Positions 24,847 through 33,420 of a stretch of DNA of 64,000 bases are shown here, one piece after another. A model generated the notes under the pieces. That model did no database searches and was not told the origin of the DNA. It saw only the letters and a program-made list of their open reading frames with translations. Position numbers and translations under genes: made by a program. This DNA is from Saccharomonospora amisosensis. GTDB taxonomy: Bacteria > Actinomycetota > Actinomycetes > Mycobacteriales > Pseudonocardiaceae. Location of the stretch: contig NZ_JAAOYM010000001.1 in assembly GCF_011761185.1 (NCBI RefSeq), positions 1,736,001 to 1,800,000 of the forward strand, given 5' to 3'. Every line of letters begins with the position of its first letter. The stretch's first letter is position 1.

Positions 24847-26681
24847 CTCACCGCCGTAATCAGGATCAGCAACGCCGCGAGTGCCGCCAGCGCCACGAAC
24901 GCCTGCGCGTAGTACTGGTGCAACTGTCCCGTCTGCGGGCGCCTCGCCAACCGGCCGAGCACGCGGAACAGCCGGGTCACGGTGCCGATCACCGCATCGA
25001 GCGACCACTCCAGCCGGTTGTCGGTGAGCCTGGCCAGCGCCGTGCCGAACCTGCCGACGGCACGCACGCCGCCGTCCACCACGCGGTCGTCGAACCGGGC
25101 CAGCGCGCGGGTACCGCTCAGCGCGGGCGCGGCGACGCCGAGGTAGGCCAACCGTTCCAGGCCGAACCAGTCCGCGAGCCGTTGCTGCGACGGCACGTCG
25201 CCGAGCCTGTGCACGACACCGGCCGCCGCGGCGGCCGCCACCAGCGCGATCCCGGCGGAAAGCAGGTACTCCCACCACACCGGTGTCGGCAGCGCGGCGC
25301 CCGGCACCACATCCGCGTAGGCGGTCCACACACCGTGCACGGCGAGCACGCCGAGCAGCGCGGCACCCGCCGCCAGCGGTGGCAGCGGGTATCGCTGTGC
25401 CGCCGCCACCGGCGAGCCGGGCCGCGTTTCCGGCGGCGGGGCCAGCACCAGCACGGCCGCACGCGCGGCGTAACCCGCCGACAGCGCCGACGCCGCGAGT
25501 CCTAGCAGGTACAGCGGCGTCGACTCGTGCAGCGCCACCGCCAGCACCTGGTCCTTGGTGGCCCACATGGACAGTGGCGCGAGTCCGGCGAGGCTGGCCG
25601 CGCCGACGACGAAAGAGCCACCCACGAGCGGGTAACGTCGAGCGGCGCCGCGCAACCGCCCCAGGTCCCGGGTGCCCAGAGCGGCCAGCCACGCACCCGC
25701 GGACAGGAACAGCAGGCTCTTGGTCAGCGCGTGGGTCACCAGATGTGCGCCGCCTGCCGCGACGCCTCCCGCTCCCGCGGCCACCACCATGAAACCCACC
25801 TGCGCGCAGGTGGAGGCGGCCAGCAACTGCTTGAGGTCGGACTGCGCGAGCGCCACCGCGCCCAGCGCCAGCGCCGTGACCATGCCGACCCAGGTCACCA
25901 CCGAGGCTGCCCACCCGGTGGCGGCCAGCAACGGCTGCATACGCAGCAACAGGTACGCCCCCGCGGCCACCATCGTCGCGGAGTGCAGCAGCGCGGACAC
26001 CGGGCTGGGGCCGTCCATCGCCCTCGACAACCAGAAACTGAACGGCAACTGAGCGGACTTGCCCAGCGCGGCCAGCACCACGCCCGCCGCGACGACGTCG
26101 CGCCACCCGTCCGGCAGCGGTGCGAGCTCAGCCAGCGCCAGGCCGTCCGCTCCGCCCGCAACCGCCGCGCCCGCCGCGAGATACAGGCCGAGGTCGGCGG
26201 CCCTGGTGGTGAGGAAGGCGATGTTGCCCGACTCGACGTTTCGGTCGCGCCGCCAGTGCAGGCCGATCAGCGCGTAGGACATCGCGCCCATCACCTCCCA
26301 CGCCATCAGCAGCGACAGCAGCGTGGTGGCGGTGACGGTCACCAGCATCGCGGCGACGAACACCAGCAGCAGCCCGAAGAACCGGGGCCGGGCCTGGCCA
26401 GCGCCGAACTCTCCCGCGCCGGACACCAGCACGGCCAGCGCCACCGCCGTCACGGTCACCACCATGACCGAGGAGAGCCCGTCCACCCGCAGCCCGAACG
26501 AGATTCCCTCCAAATAGGACATCGAAACCGAGGGCCTGCTGACGGCGGATGCGATCGCCAGTGCCAGCGACAGCACGGCCGCGACGAGTGCCACCGGGGC
26601 CGCCGCCCGGTCGGCGCGCCTGCCCCACACCAGCAGGCTCACCCCCGCCGCGAGCGGGACGGTCACCAGCGCCCACAGCAT
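24843..26681 (-). CDS. nuoL: NuoL-like subunit
   Basis: 612 aa. TM5 MAWEVMGAMSYALIG keeps the conserved Glu, and GKSAQLPFSFWLSRAMDGPSPVSALLHSATMV keeps the TM7 Lys and the family signature. The C-terminal part (LEWSLDAVIGTVTRLFRVLGRLARR) matches the lateral amphipathic helix region and final membrane helix. It is the distal channel subunit of the arm. Starts 6 bp after nuoK. Confidence 0.92.
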   Translation of the reverse strand: MLWALVTVPLAAGVSLLVWGRRADRAAAPVALVAAVLSLALAIASAVSRPSVSMSYLEGISFGLRVDGLSSVMVVTVTAVALAVLVSGAGEFGAGQARPRFFGLLLVFVAAMLVTVTATTLLSLLMAWEVMGAMSYALIGLHWRRDRNVESGNIAFLTTRAADLGLYLAAGAAVAGGADGLALAELAPLPDGWRDVVAAGVVLAALGKSAQLPFSFWLSRAMDGPSPVSALLHSATMVAAGAYLLLRMQPLLAATGWAASVVTWVGMVTALALGAVALAQSDLKQLLAASTCAQVGFMVVAAGAGGVAAGGAHLVTHALTKSLLFLSAGAWLAALGTRDLGRLRGAARRYPLVGGSFVVGAASLAGLAPLSMWATKDQVLAVALHESTPLYLLGLAASALSAGYAARAAVLVLAPPPETRPGSPVAAAQRYPLPPLAAGAALLGVLAVHGVWTAYADVVPGAALPTPVWWEYLLSAGIALVAAAAAAGVVHRLGDVPSQQRLADWFGLERLAYLGVAAPALSGTRALARFDDRVVDGGVRAVGRFGTALARLTDNRLEWSLDAVIGTVTRLFRVLGRLARRPQTGQLHQYYAQAFVALAALAALLILITAVR

Positions 26682-26687
26682 GCGCGG

Positions 26688-26993
26688 TCACTCCCGCAGG
26701 TCCGAGGCCATGTCGGTCATGTCCACGTCGCGGGCGCGAAACAGTGCCGTGGTGACGGCGAAGCCGACGGCCATCTCGATGGCCATGGCCGTCACCGCCA
26801 GTACCACCAGTACCTGACCGTCCGGGTGATCGGGGGAGGTGAAGTACCAGAATCCCGCAGCGCCGACGATCACCGCGTTGAGGATCAGTTCCAGCCCCAT
26901 CATGATCATGACGATCGACTGCTGGGACAGCGCGCCGTACAGCCCGACACTGAACAGTGCGGCCGCCAGCAACAGGTAGTCCTGCAGGTTCAC
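26688..26993 (-). CDS. nuoK: NuoK-like subunit
   Basis: 101 aa from GTG at 26993, overlapping the nuoJ stop (GTGA). Three membrane helices. Both conserved membrane Glu are present (MMGLELILNAV and TAMAIEMAVGFAV). In known complex I, NuoK carries the central proton path. Ends six bases before nuoL. Confidence 0.92.
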   Translation of the reverse strand: MNLQDYLLLAAALFSVGLYGALSQQSIVMIMMGLELILNAVIVGAAGFWYFTSPDHPDGQVLVVLAVTAMAIEMAVGFAVTTALFRARDVDMTDMASDLRE

Positions 26994-27565
26994 CGCCCGA
27001 CACCTCCCGGCGTCGGGTCCTCCGGCCTGCGCCGGTCGAGCCGGTCGCCGTACCGCTCGTAGCGGCCACGGTGGGTGGCCAGCACCACGGTGGCGACGAT
27101 GGTGGCGAAAAGGCCGAGCCCGAGCACCATCATCACCAGCATCTTCGAGCCCATGAGCGCCTCGCCGAGCGCGCGGGTCGGCTCCGGTGGTGGCCCGGCG
27201 GGCCACTCAGGCCAGTCGATGAGCAGGATGCCCGTGGCGAGCAGGGCGAAGGTGCCCACCGCGATCGCCATCGCGCCGCCGCGGTTGTGCACCATCGTCA
27301 TCGGCATCAGCCCGGCCGGGTTCATCATGTACATGACCATGAAGACCGCCATCACCAGCATCTCCATGATCATCATGAGGATGACGAGCACACCGAGGTA
27401 AATCAGGTCCACAAGCAGCAGCGTGATTGCGGCCAGCACGAACGACAGCAGCAGCGCGAACGTGGCCCTTGCCATCGAGTCCACCCGGAACACCAGCATG
27501 CCCGCGCCGACAGCGCCCGCGGCGCACAACCAGAACGCGAACTCGCTCCACATGACTGCGCTCAC
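26990..27565 (-). CDS. nuoJ: NuoJ-like subunit
   Basis: 191 aa from GTG at 27565, overlapping the nuoH stop (GTGA); ATG at 27553 is possible. Five membrane helices with the NuoJ pattern DSMARATFALLLSFVLAAITLLLVDL, then a strikingly Met-rich stretch (LMMIMEMLVMAVFMVMYMM) near residue 75. TM3 of NuoJ normally holds a pi-bulge region there. The C-terminal 25 residues are hydrophilic and charged. Confidence 0.9.
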   Translation of the reverse strand: MSAVMWSEFAFWLCAAGAVGAGMLVFRVDSMARATFALLLSFVLAAITLLLVDLIYLGVLVILMMIMEMLVMAVFMVMYMMNPAGLMPMTMVHNRGGAMAIAVGTFALLATGILLIDWPEWPAGPPPEPTRALGEALMGSKMLVMMVLGLGLFATIVATVVLATHRGRYERYGDRLDRRRPEDPTPGGVGR

Positions 27566-28497
27566 CCGCCTTCCACGAGCACGACCACGGCCACGGCGAG
27601 CGCCTGCGCCAGGGTCAGCGGTACCAGGACGAGCCAGGACAGTTCCTCGAACCTGTCCATGCGAATCGTCGGCACCCTGCGGCCGACGAACACCAGCACG
27701 GCCAGCACGGCGACCGTCTTCACCAGCGTCCACAGCCAACCCGGCAGCACCGGCCCCTGCCCACCGCCGAGGAACAACGGCACCGACATCGCCGCCCCGG
27801 ACACGAGCAACAGCCAGCGCCCGGACACGAAGACCAGTCGGTCCACTCCGGACAGCTCAGCCAGCACGCCACCCGAGGTGTCGCGGCCGAGCGGATGGTC
27901 GAACGGTCGGAAGAACGCCATCGCCAGCACCGAGACGAGGAACACCACGAACGCCACCGGCATCCACACCACGAACCACAGGTTCTGCTGCGCACCCACG
28001 ATGTCGGCGACGCGAAGCGAACCGGCACCCAGCGCTGCGGTGGTGAGCGCGAACATGTGCGGCAGTTCGTAGGCGAGGCCCTGCGCGAGGAAGCGGTAGC
28101 CGCCCACGAGAGCCGGTGCGGAGTTCGCACCCCACCCCGCCAGCCACACCGCGGCCCAGGCGACCACTTCCATCGCGTTGAACCACACGACCCCCACCGA
28201 CAGGTCGCCGACCGCCCACCGCCCCAGCGGTGTCACCAGTGATGCGAGCACCGCGGCGGACAGCAGTGCGATGCCGGCGGCCCGCCACAGCAGTGTGTCG
28301 GCCGCCCGGGTGCGCCTTCGTTGCTGCACGAGCAGCCCCGCGACCGTTCGCGGCACGTCGAGTGCTGCCGATCGGCTCGCCGTGCTGCCCGCCGCACGTG
28401 CGGCGAGCACGGCGTCGAACGCCGCCGCGCTGAACGCCAGCGTCGCGAGGATCGGCGGCAGCAGCAGCGCTCCCGCCCAGCCGGTTGCCTCAACCAC
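27562..28497 (-). CDS. nuoH: NuoH-like subunit
   Basis: 311 aa from GTG at 28497. Eight membrane helices. ALVGGYRFLAQGLAYELPHMFAL and FFRPFDHP match the NuoH loops (usual R.xxQxxSYE and PFDLPE) that line the quinone chamber, though with changes, for example PFDHPLGRD in place of PFDLPEAE. NuoH joins the membrane arm to NuoB/NuoD. Its start overlaps the preceding fusion gene by 8 bp. Confidence 0.9.
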   Translation of the reverse strand: MVEATGWAGALLLPPILATLAFSAAAFDAVLAARAAGSTASRSAALDVPRTVAGLLVQQRRRTRAADTLLWRAAGIALLSAAVLASLVTPLGRWAVGDLSVGVVWFNAMEVVAWAAVWLAGWGANSAPALVGGYRFLAQGLAYELPHMFALTTAALGAGSLRVADIVGAQQNLWFVVWMPVAFVVFLVSVLAMAFFRPFDHPLGRDTSGGVLAELSGVDRLVFVSGRWLLLVSGAAMSVPLFLGGGQGPVLPGWLWTLVKTVAVLAVLVFVGRRVPTIRMDRFEELSWLVLVPLTLAQALAVAVVVLVEGG

Positions 28498-29524
28498 CGC
28501 CTGCCCCCGCTCGGGCCAGCGCTTCGGGGTCTGGGTCCAGGCTCGCGACGATGATCCGGGCCGCGGCCAGTTCGCTGCCTCGCAGCAGCTCGGGCAGGAC
28601 TCGTAGCGACCATTCGGTCGAGTCGTCCGAGCCGCCCGCCTCCTGGTCGGGTCGCATCGCCTCGTCGACGAGGCGGTGGAGCCTGGCGAGCGCGTCGCCG
28701 CGCAGCCTCGCTGGCGCTGTGGTGTCGCCGGTGTCCCCGATGCCAGCCAACAACCAGCGCAGCGTGCGCGAGCGCCGCACCCTGCGCCCCCACCGTGCCA
28801 GTGCCGGTTCGTCCGGCTCGCCGCGCAGCAGGTCGTCGCGCAACCGTCGGGCTTGCGCGGCGGCGTCGGCCCAGCCCGCGACGGTCAGCAGCCGCGCGCA
28901 GGAGTCCAGTGCCCGTGCGGCGGGCGACCGGCTCGCCCACAACGGTGGGTCCGTGACACCGTCGAGCCCCAGCGCCTCGACAGTGGCCTCCTGCACGATG
29001 TCGCCCTGCACCTGCGCACGCACCGCGAGCCCGGCAGGCCAGTGCGGCAGTGCGGGTCCGAGCGGCAGCAGCAGCCGGTCCAGTGTCAGCCCGTCCCGGT
29101 CGGGAAACCGGTCGGCCATACCCACCTCGTCCTCCTCCTGCCGGGAGGTGGCACCGGGTTCGGGACTGCCCGCGACACGCAGCGCGTCGGCCGCGGCGGC
29201 CAGTTCGGCGGTGGCGGTGGCGTCGAGTCGCACCCGTACCCGGGGCGCGGGCAGTTGCCGCCAGACCGCATCGAGGTAGGGCCGCAGTTGCTCCGTCGAC
29301 GGGCCCGCGATGACGAACAGGTTCGCCTCGGCCGGGCTGTCGGCCTCCCGCCAGCCGCGTTCACGCACCACCCGCTCGGCGGCAAGCCGCGCCCGTGTAC
29401 CGCCCGGGGTGGTCACGACCAGCGGCCGCGGCGGGGTTCGCCGCGCAAGCCACGATGCCAGGCCCTTCCGGGGTTTCGGGTTCGGCAGGTCCGACTGGGT
29501 CAGGTGCAACGGGGTCAGGTCCAA
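28490..29524 (-). CDS. Cysteine-poor NuoB/NuoD-like fusion protein of the complex-I-like operon
   Basis: About 344 aa. TTG at 29524, with GGGAGG ~10 nt upstream, overlaps the nuoA stop; TTG at 29509 is the alternative. Residues ~20-115 track NuoB: GLASWLARRTPPRPLVVTT where NuoB has the CC cluster pair, EANLFVIAGPSTEQLRPYLD where NuoB has VSGTVTxKMAPxL, and LPAPRVRV where it has MPEPRWV. From ~140 on, LLLPLGPALPHWPAGLAVRA and GDIVQEA resemble NuoD's GPQHPSTHG start. Only one Cys is present, so no N2 cluster can form. Position between nuoA and nuoH is exactly where nuoB-D belong. Confidence 0.6.
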   Translation of the reverse strand: MDLTPLHLTQSDLPNPKPRKGLASWLARRTPPRPLVVTTPGGTRARLAAERVVRERGWREADSPAEANLFVIAGPSTEQLRPYLDAVWRQLPAPRVRVRLDATATAELAAAADALRVAGSPEPGATSRQEEDEVGMADRFPDRDGLTLDRLLLPLGPALPHWPAGLAVRAQVQGDIVQEATVEALGLDGVTDPPLWASRSPAARALDSCARLLTVAGWADAAAQARRLRDDLLRGEPDEPALARWGRRVRRSRTLRWLLAGIGDTGDTTAPARLRGDALARLHRLVDEAMRPDQEAGGSDDSTEWSLRVLPELLRGSELAAARIIVASLDPDPEALARAGAGGG

Positions 29525-29862
29525 CGCAGCGCCCCCTCCCGCCAGGCGTAGACCACTCCCGCGACGAGGATGGCGAGGAAGACGAACATCTCCACCACCG
29601 CCGAGGTGCCCTTTTCGGCGACGACCAGCGTCCACGGGAACATGAACACCATCTCCATGTCGAACGCCAGGAAGATCATCGCGACGGCGTACCAGCGGAC
29701 GTGGAACCGCGACACCGCGTGCTCGCGGGGGTCGTGACCGGAGAGGAACGGGCGCACGTTCGCCGCCGTGTCCGCGATACGCACCACGAACGCCACGCCG
29801 TACAGCGCGGCCGCGAGCGACAACACCAGTGCCAGCAGCGTGACCGCGCCACTGGTGTTCAT
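29515..29862 (-). CDS. nuoA: NuoA-like subunit
   Basis: 115 aa, three membrane helices. The ND3/NuoA signature FLAFDMEMVFMFPW near residue 64 is clear. First gene of an eight-gene minus-strand operon (nuoA, B/D-like, H, J, K, L, M, N) with overlaps at nearly every junction. No nuoE, F, G, C or I is present. Confidence 0.93.
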   Translation of the reverse strand: MNTSGAVTLLALVLSLAAALYGVAFVVRIADTAANVRPFLSGHDPREHAVSRFHVRWYAVAMIFLAFDMEMVFMFPWTLVVAEKGTSAVVEMFVFLAILVAGVVYAWREGALRWT

Positions 29863-30033
29863 GCCGGACTCACCCCTCGCGACCGCCTCGCAGTGCTTCG
29901 CCAGCCACGGGGCTACCCACGATCGGGCGTGGTATTCCCCGCCGCACGCGAAGGGGCGGCGCGCCCCGGGCTGGCGGACACGGTTGCGGTCACGTTCGCA
30001 ACGGCCGTGCCCGGTCCACGAAGGAGTGTGAAC

Positions 30034-31515
30034 TCAGGACTTGACGTGCACCGTCGCCATCATCCCCAGGTCCTCGTGGTCCAGGATGTGGCAGTGGTAG
30101 ACGCTGCGTCCCGGGAAGTCGGCGAATCGCACTCGCAGCCGCACCCAGCCGCCCGCTGGCACGAGCACGACGTCGCGCAACGTGTCCTGGGTCGTGGACC
30201 CGGTGCTGGTCTCCACCACCTGGAACGGCCACACGTGCAGGTGGAACGGGTGATCCATCGGGGTGCTGTTGGTCACCAGCCATTCCTCCGTGGCCCCCAG
30301 CGCGGGCCGCTGGTCGGTGCGCTGCGGGTCGAACTGCCTGCCGTCGAAGCCGAAGCTCATGCCGGGTCCACGCATTCCCATACCCATGGTGAAGGCGATC
30401 TGCCGGCGGTTGTCCACCGGTCCGGGCCGAAGTGAGCTCGGCGGCGTCGGTAGCGGGCCCGGCAGCGGCGCTGCTGCCGACGACTGCCCGGACACCGCCA
30501 GCCGGGCCACGGTAATCGGTCCGGTCGCCGTGGCCGTGCCCGGTCCCATACCGCCCATGCCGCCCATACCGGGATGGCCGCGGTCGACGGGATCGGTCAG
30601 CAGCCGGTAGCTACCCGGATCACGCGGGCGCACCAGCACGTCGGCGCGGCCACCAGGAGCCAGCACGAGCCGGTCGCGCTCCACCGGCGCGGGAAGGAAC
30701 ATGCCGTCGCTGGACAGCTGCGCGAGGCGGTGGCCCTCCAAGCGCAGCGACAGCACCCTGGAGGTGCAGGTGTTGATGACGCGCCAGCGCTGCGACGTGC
30801 CCGCCCGCGCGGACACCACCGGCTGGTGCTGGCCGTTGACCAGCACAAGATCTCCCTGCCTGCCCATCATCCTGCCCGGCGGTCCCGGTGAAACCACGTT
30901 GCCGGAACCGTCGAGCGAGATGTCGGAGATGAGCAGTGGCCGGTCGGCGGCCGTGCCGAGGTCGGGCCCGCCCCGGACCACGATCGCACCGGCCAGCCCG
31001 CCGAACAGCTGGTCGGCCACGTAACCGTGCCGGTGAGGGTGGTACCAGAAGGTGCCGGGCGGGTGGTCCTCGGGCAGCCGGATCTCGTAGTCGAAGGTCT
31101 GACCCGGCTCGATGCTCAGGAACGGGTTGTCCCCGTTGCCCTCCGGCGAGACGTGCAGCCCGTGCGTGTGCAGGTTGGTGGGCTGATCCAGCTCGTTGAC
31201 CAGCCGAACTCGCAGCACCTCACCCGGCCGCAGCCGCAGGGTCGGGCCGGGGGAGCTGCCGTTGAAACCCAGCGCCGAGGTGGACCTGCCCGCCAGCGAC
31301 ACTCCGGGCGCCGCGGTAAGCGTCAGTGCCAGCACGCCGTCGCTGCTGGAAACCTGCTCCGGATCGGTGAGCGGATCACCGCTGGCGGCGGGTTCGGAGC
31401 GGTCGGTGGAGGTTCCGATGCCGGTCACCCAGCCGGTCACCCCGGCCGCGACGCCCGCCGTTCCCGCGGCGGCCAACACGAGCGCGCTCCTGCGGCCGAA
31501 CCGGTTCGCGCTCAC
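30034..31515 (-). CDS. Multicopper oxidase (CueO/CotA-like), exported
   Basis: 493 aa from GTG at 31515, overlapping the SHOCT gene stop. N-terminus RFGRRSALVLAAAGTAGVAAG looks like a Tat signal. All four copper motifs are present: NLHTHGLH, WYHPHRHG, HPFHLHVWPF, and YHCHILDHEDLGMM at the C-terminus. Two Met-rich loops (GMGGMGGMGPG; MGMGMRGPGM) resemble the Met-rich regions of cuprous oxidases. Likely oxidises Cu(I) or phenolics outside the membrane. Operon with SHOCT and DUF302 genes suggests metal stress. Confidence 0.93.
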   Translation of the reverse strand: MSANRFGRRSALVLAAAGTAGVAAGVTGWVTGIGTSTDRSEPAASGDPLTDPEQVSSSDGVLALTLTAAPGVSLAGRSTSALGFNGSSPGPTLRLRPGEVLRVRLVNELDQPTNLHTHGLHVSPEGNGDNPFLSIEPGQTFDYEIRLPEDHPPGTFWYHPHRHGYVADQLFGGLAGAIVVRGGPDLGTAADRPLLISDISLDGSGNVVSPGPPGRMMGRQGDLVLVNGQHQPVVSARAGTSQRWRVINTCTSRVLSLRLEGHRLAQLSSDGMFLPAPVERDRLVLAPGGRADVLVRPRDPGSYRLLTDPVDRGHPGMGGMGGMGPGTATATGPITVARLAVSGQSSAAAPLPGPLPTPPSSLRPGPVDNRRQIAFTMGMGMRGPGMSFGFDGRQFDPQRTDQRPALGATEEWLVTNSTPMDHPFHLHVWPFQVVETSTGSTTQDTLRDVVLVPAGGWVRLRVRFADFPGRSVYHCHILDHEDLGMMATVHVKS

Positions 31516-31742
31516 TCCAGTTGTGCCCGTCGCCTGCGGTACTCTTCCTCGTCGATCTCGCCGCGGGCGTAGCGCTCGTCCAGTATCCGGCGGGCCGATG
31601 AGCCCTCCTGCCGGGAGGAGTCCCTTGGTGGCGCCGGGCGGCCCCGCGACCACAGCACCGCCGCCGCCACGAGGGCGAGCAGGCCCAACACGACCAGCGT
31701 GGGCCAGATCCACATCCAGCCCATACCCCAACCGCCCATCAT
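31512..31742 (-). CDS. Small membrane protein with C-terminal SHOCT domain
   Basis: 76 aa. One membrane helix at residues ~12-31 after a Trp/Gly/Met-rich start (MMGGWGMGWMWIWP). A short basic linker follows, then the SHOCT motif RRILDERYARGEIDEEEYRRRRAQL. SHOCT is a short oligomerisation module. Its stop overlaps the multicopper oxidase start, so they are translationally coupled. The Met-rich N-terminus fits a copper context (inference). Confidence 0.88.
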   Translation of the reverse strand: MMGGWGMGWMWIWPTLVVLGLLALVAAAVLWSRGRPAPPRDSSRQEGSSARRILDERYARGEIDEEEYRRRRAQLE

Positions 31743-31770
31743 CGCGACGTCACCTCCACCGGTGCGCGCC

Positions 31771-32163
31771 TCATTGGGCGGCTAGCGCCCGCAACGCGTC
31801 GCGCAGCCTGCGACCCGCCTCGTCGGCGATCGGCTGCAACCGCGGCTCATCCGGCACGCTCACCATGACCTGCGGGTCGAGTGCCTCCACCACGGTCGCT
31901 TCCCCTTCGGAGCGCAACACCACGTTGCACGGCAGCAGCAGGCCGATGCGGTTGTCGACGCCGAGCGCGCGGTGAGCGAGCTGGGGGTTGCACGCGCCCA
32001 GTATCCGGTAGGGTTCGGTCTCCTCGCCGAGCTTGTCGCGCAAGGTCGCCTGCACGTCGATCTCGGTGAGAACGCCGAAGCCCTGTTCGGCCAGCGCGGC
32101 ACGGACGCGGTCCTCGGCCTGCTCGATCGGCCCGTCAAGCCGCACAGCCATCCCGTATTCCAC
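31771..32163 (-). CDS. DUF302 domain protein
   Basis: 130 aa from GTG at 32163 with AGGAGAGG ~9 nt upstream, giving the family's usual start (M)EYGMAVRLDGP; ATG at 32151 would lose four residues. Core: ALAEQGFGVLTEIDVQATLRDKLGEE, ILGACNPQLAHRALGVDNRIGLLLPCNVVLR. The two Cys in GACNP and LPCNV are conserved in many members and may bind a cofactor or metal. First gene of a DUF302-SHOCT-multicopper oxidase operon. Confidence 0.9.
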   Translation of the reverse strand: MEYGMAVRLDGPIEQAEDRVRAALAEQGFGVLTEIDVQATLRDKLGEETEPYRILGACNPQLAHRALGVDNRIGLLLPCNVVLRSEGEATVVEALDPQVMVSVPDEPRLQPIADEAGRRLRDALRALAAQ

Positions 32164-32418
32164 CGGGCACCACCTCTCCTGCTGGTCGGTCCACCTCCAC
32201 CATTTCACAGACGGGTACCCGCCCGCATTCGTGACCACACGCGGGCGCGGCGCACACCGACCCGCGTCGCCGGCTCACCCGGCCGTGGCCCGCCGCACGG
32301 TGACGTGAAAACGGACCACGCGAAAAAGTCTGTGGAGGGTGTCGATCCGCCACGGGGTCCGTTCGACGCGGTAGTGAGCGGGTTCCACCGGGCCCGGACA
32401 ACCCAGGGAGGTACATCG

Positions 32419-32838
32419 ATGAAATACATGCTCATCATGCGAGCCACCGACGAGGCCTTCGCCGCGATGGCCAACACCGACTTCAACGAGATGCTCGAGA
32501 CAGTGGGCAGGTACAACGACGAACTGATCCAGGCGGGCGTGCTGGTCGCGGCCGAGGGGCTGGACTCGGCAGCCGACGGCGTGGTCGTGGACCACTCCAG
32601 CCGACCGCCAGCCGTCACCGACGGCCCGTACGGACGGACCACGGAGCTGTTCAACGGGTTCTACATCCTGGACGTGGCATCCAAGGAGGAGGCAGTGGAG
32701 TGGGCGCGGCGCTCGCCCATCGCCGGTCCCGGCATCAAGACCGAGATCCGCCGGGTCACCCAGATCGACGAGTTCCCGCAGGACAACGAGTGGGTTCAGA
32801 AGGAACGGGCGTGGCGCGAGGCCAACGGTCAGCTCTGA
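32419..32838 (+). CDS. YCII-related (DGPF-domain) protein
   Basis: 139 aa, ATG with AGGGAGG 7 nt upstream. MKYMLIMRATDEAF start, TDGPYGRTTELFNGFYILDVASKEEAVEWA core, and an acidic-basic tail. These small proteins often neighbour ECF sigma factors; none is here. Function unknown. Monocistronic. Confidence 0.85.
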   Translation: MKYMLIMRATDEAFAAMANTDFNEMLETVGRYNDELIQAGVLVAAEGLDSAADGVVVDHSSRPPAVTDGPYGRTTELFNGFYILDVASKEEAVEWARRSPIAGPGIKTEIRRVTQIDEFPQDNEWVQKERAWREANGQL

Positions 32839-32853
32839 GGCTTCCTGGCAGCG

Positions 32854-32888
32854 CCGATCCCACCGGCCGTGACGGTCGGTGGGATCGG
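32854..32888. terminator. 12-bp hairpin between convergent genes
   Basis: CCGATCCCACCG (32854-32865) pairs with CGGTGGGATCGG (32877-32888). A second hairpin, GGCTGGG-TG-CCCAGCC, follows near 32911-32926. It sits between the convergent DGPF and DUF7144-like genes. Confidence 0.7.
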
Positions 32889-32964
32889 TCGGCCAGCCGG
32901 TCGGCACCGGTGGCTGGGTGCCCAGCCGGGAACGGGACACGGGAGCGCCGTCCGGGCGCCCCGG

Positions 32965-33420
32965 TTACTCCTGCAGCTGCTTTGCCTCACCGCCGTGCAC
33001 CGCGAGCGCGTAGACCACGACGACGTCGAGCGCGATGATGATCGTCGCCCATACCGGGTAGGCGGGCAGGAAGGCCAGGTTCACGATCGCGCTGAGCACG
33101 GCCAGCACGATGCCGACGATGCGCGCCCACAGCTGTCCGGCCAGCACGCCGAACCCGGCGAGGATCACCAGGGCGGCCACACCGACGTGGACCCAGCCCC
33201 ACGCGTTGTAGTTGACGCTGACGACGAGTCCGTCCTGGCCGACCACGTAGAAACCCGGGTCGAGAAGCGCGACGATCCCGGTGATGGCGTGGAACGCGCC
33301 CATCAGAATCATGATGATGCCCGCGAAGACCACCCAGCCCAGCCATCCGAACGACTGCGGCTCCGGCCGTCCGTGCGTCGTTCGGCCGTGGGCGGTCGAG
33401 GCGTCTCCCATCGCGTTCAT
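32965..33420 (-). CDS. Four-helix membrane protein, DUF7144-like
   Basis: 151 aa from ATG at 33420. A hydrophilic ~25-residue start, then four hydrophobic helices: FAGIIMILMGAFHAITGIVAL, VHVGVAALVILAGFGVLAGQLWARIVGIVLAVL, FLPAYPVWATIIIALDVVVVYALAV. The phrase YNAWGWVHVGVA and ALLDPGFYVV are typical of this actinobacterial family. Role unknown. Upstream it has GGAG-like AAAGGAGC. Confidence 0.85.
   Translation of the reverse strand: MNAMGDASTAHGRTTHGRPEPQSFGWLGWVVFAGIIMILMGAFHAITGIVALLDPGFYVVGQDGLVVSVNYNAWGWVHVGVAALVILAGFGVLAGQLWARIVGIVLAVLSAIVNLAFLPAYPVWATIIIALDVVVVYALAVHGGEAKQLQE

Noticed and set aside
24847-26106. Long N-terminal extension in frame with nuoM
   Set aside because: It is an Arg/Gly-rich shadow of nuoL. 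The NuoM start is the GTG at 24846, overlapping the nuoL stop.
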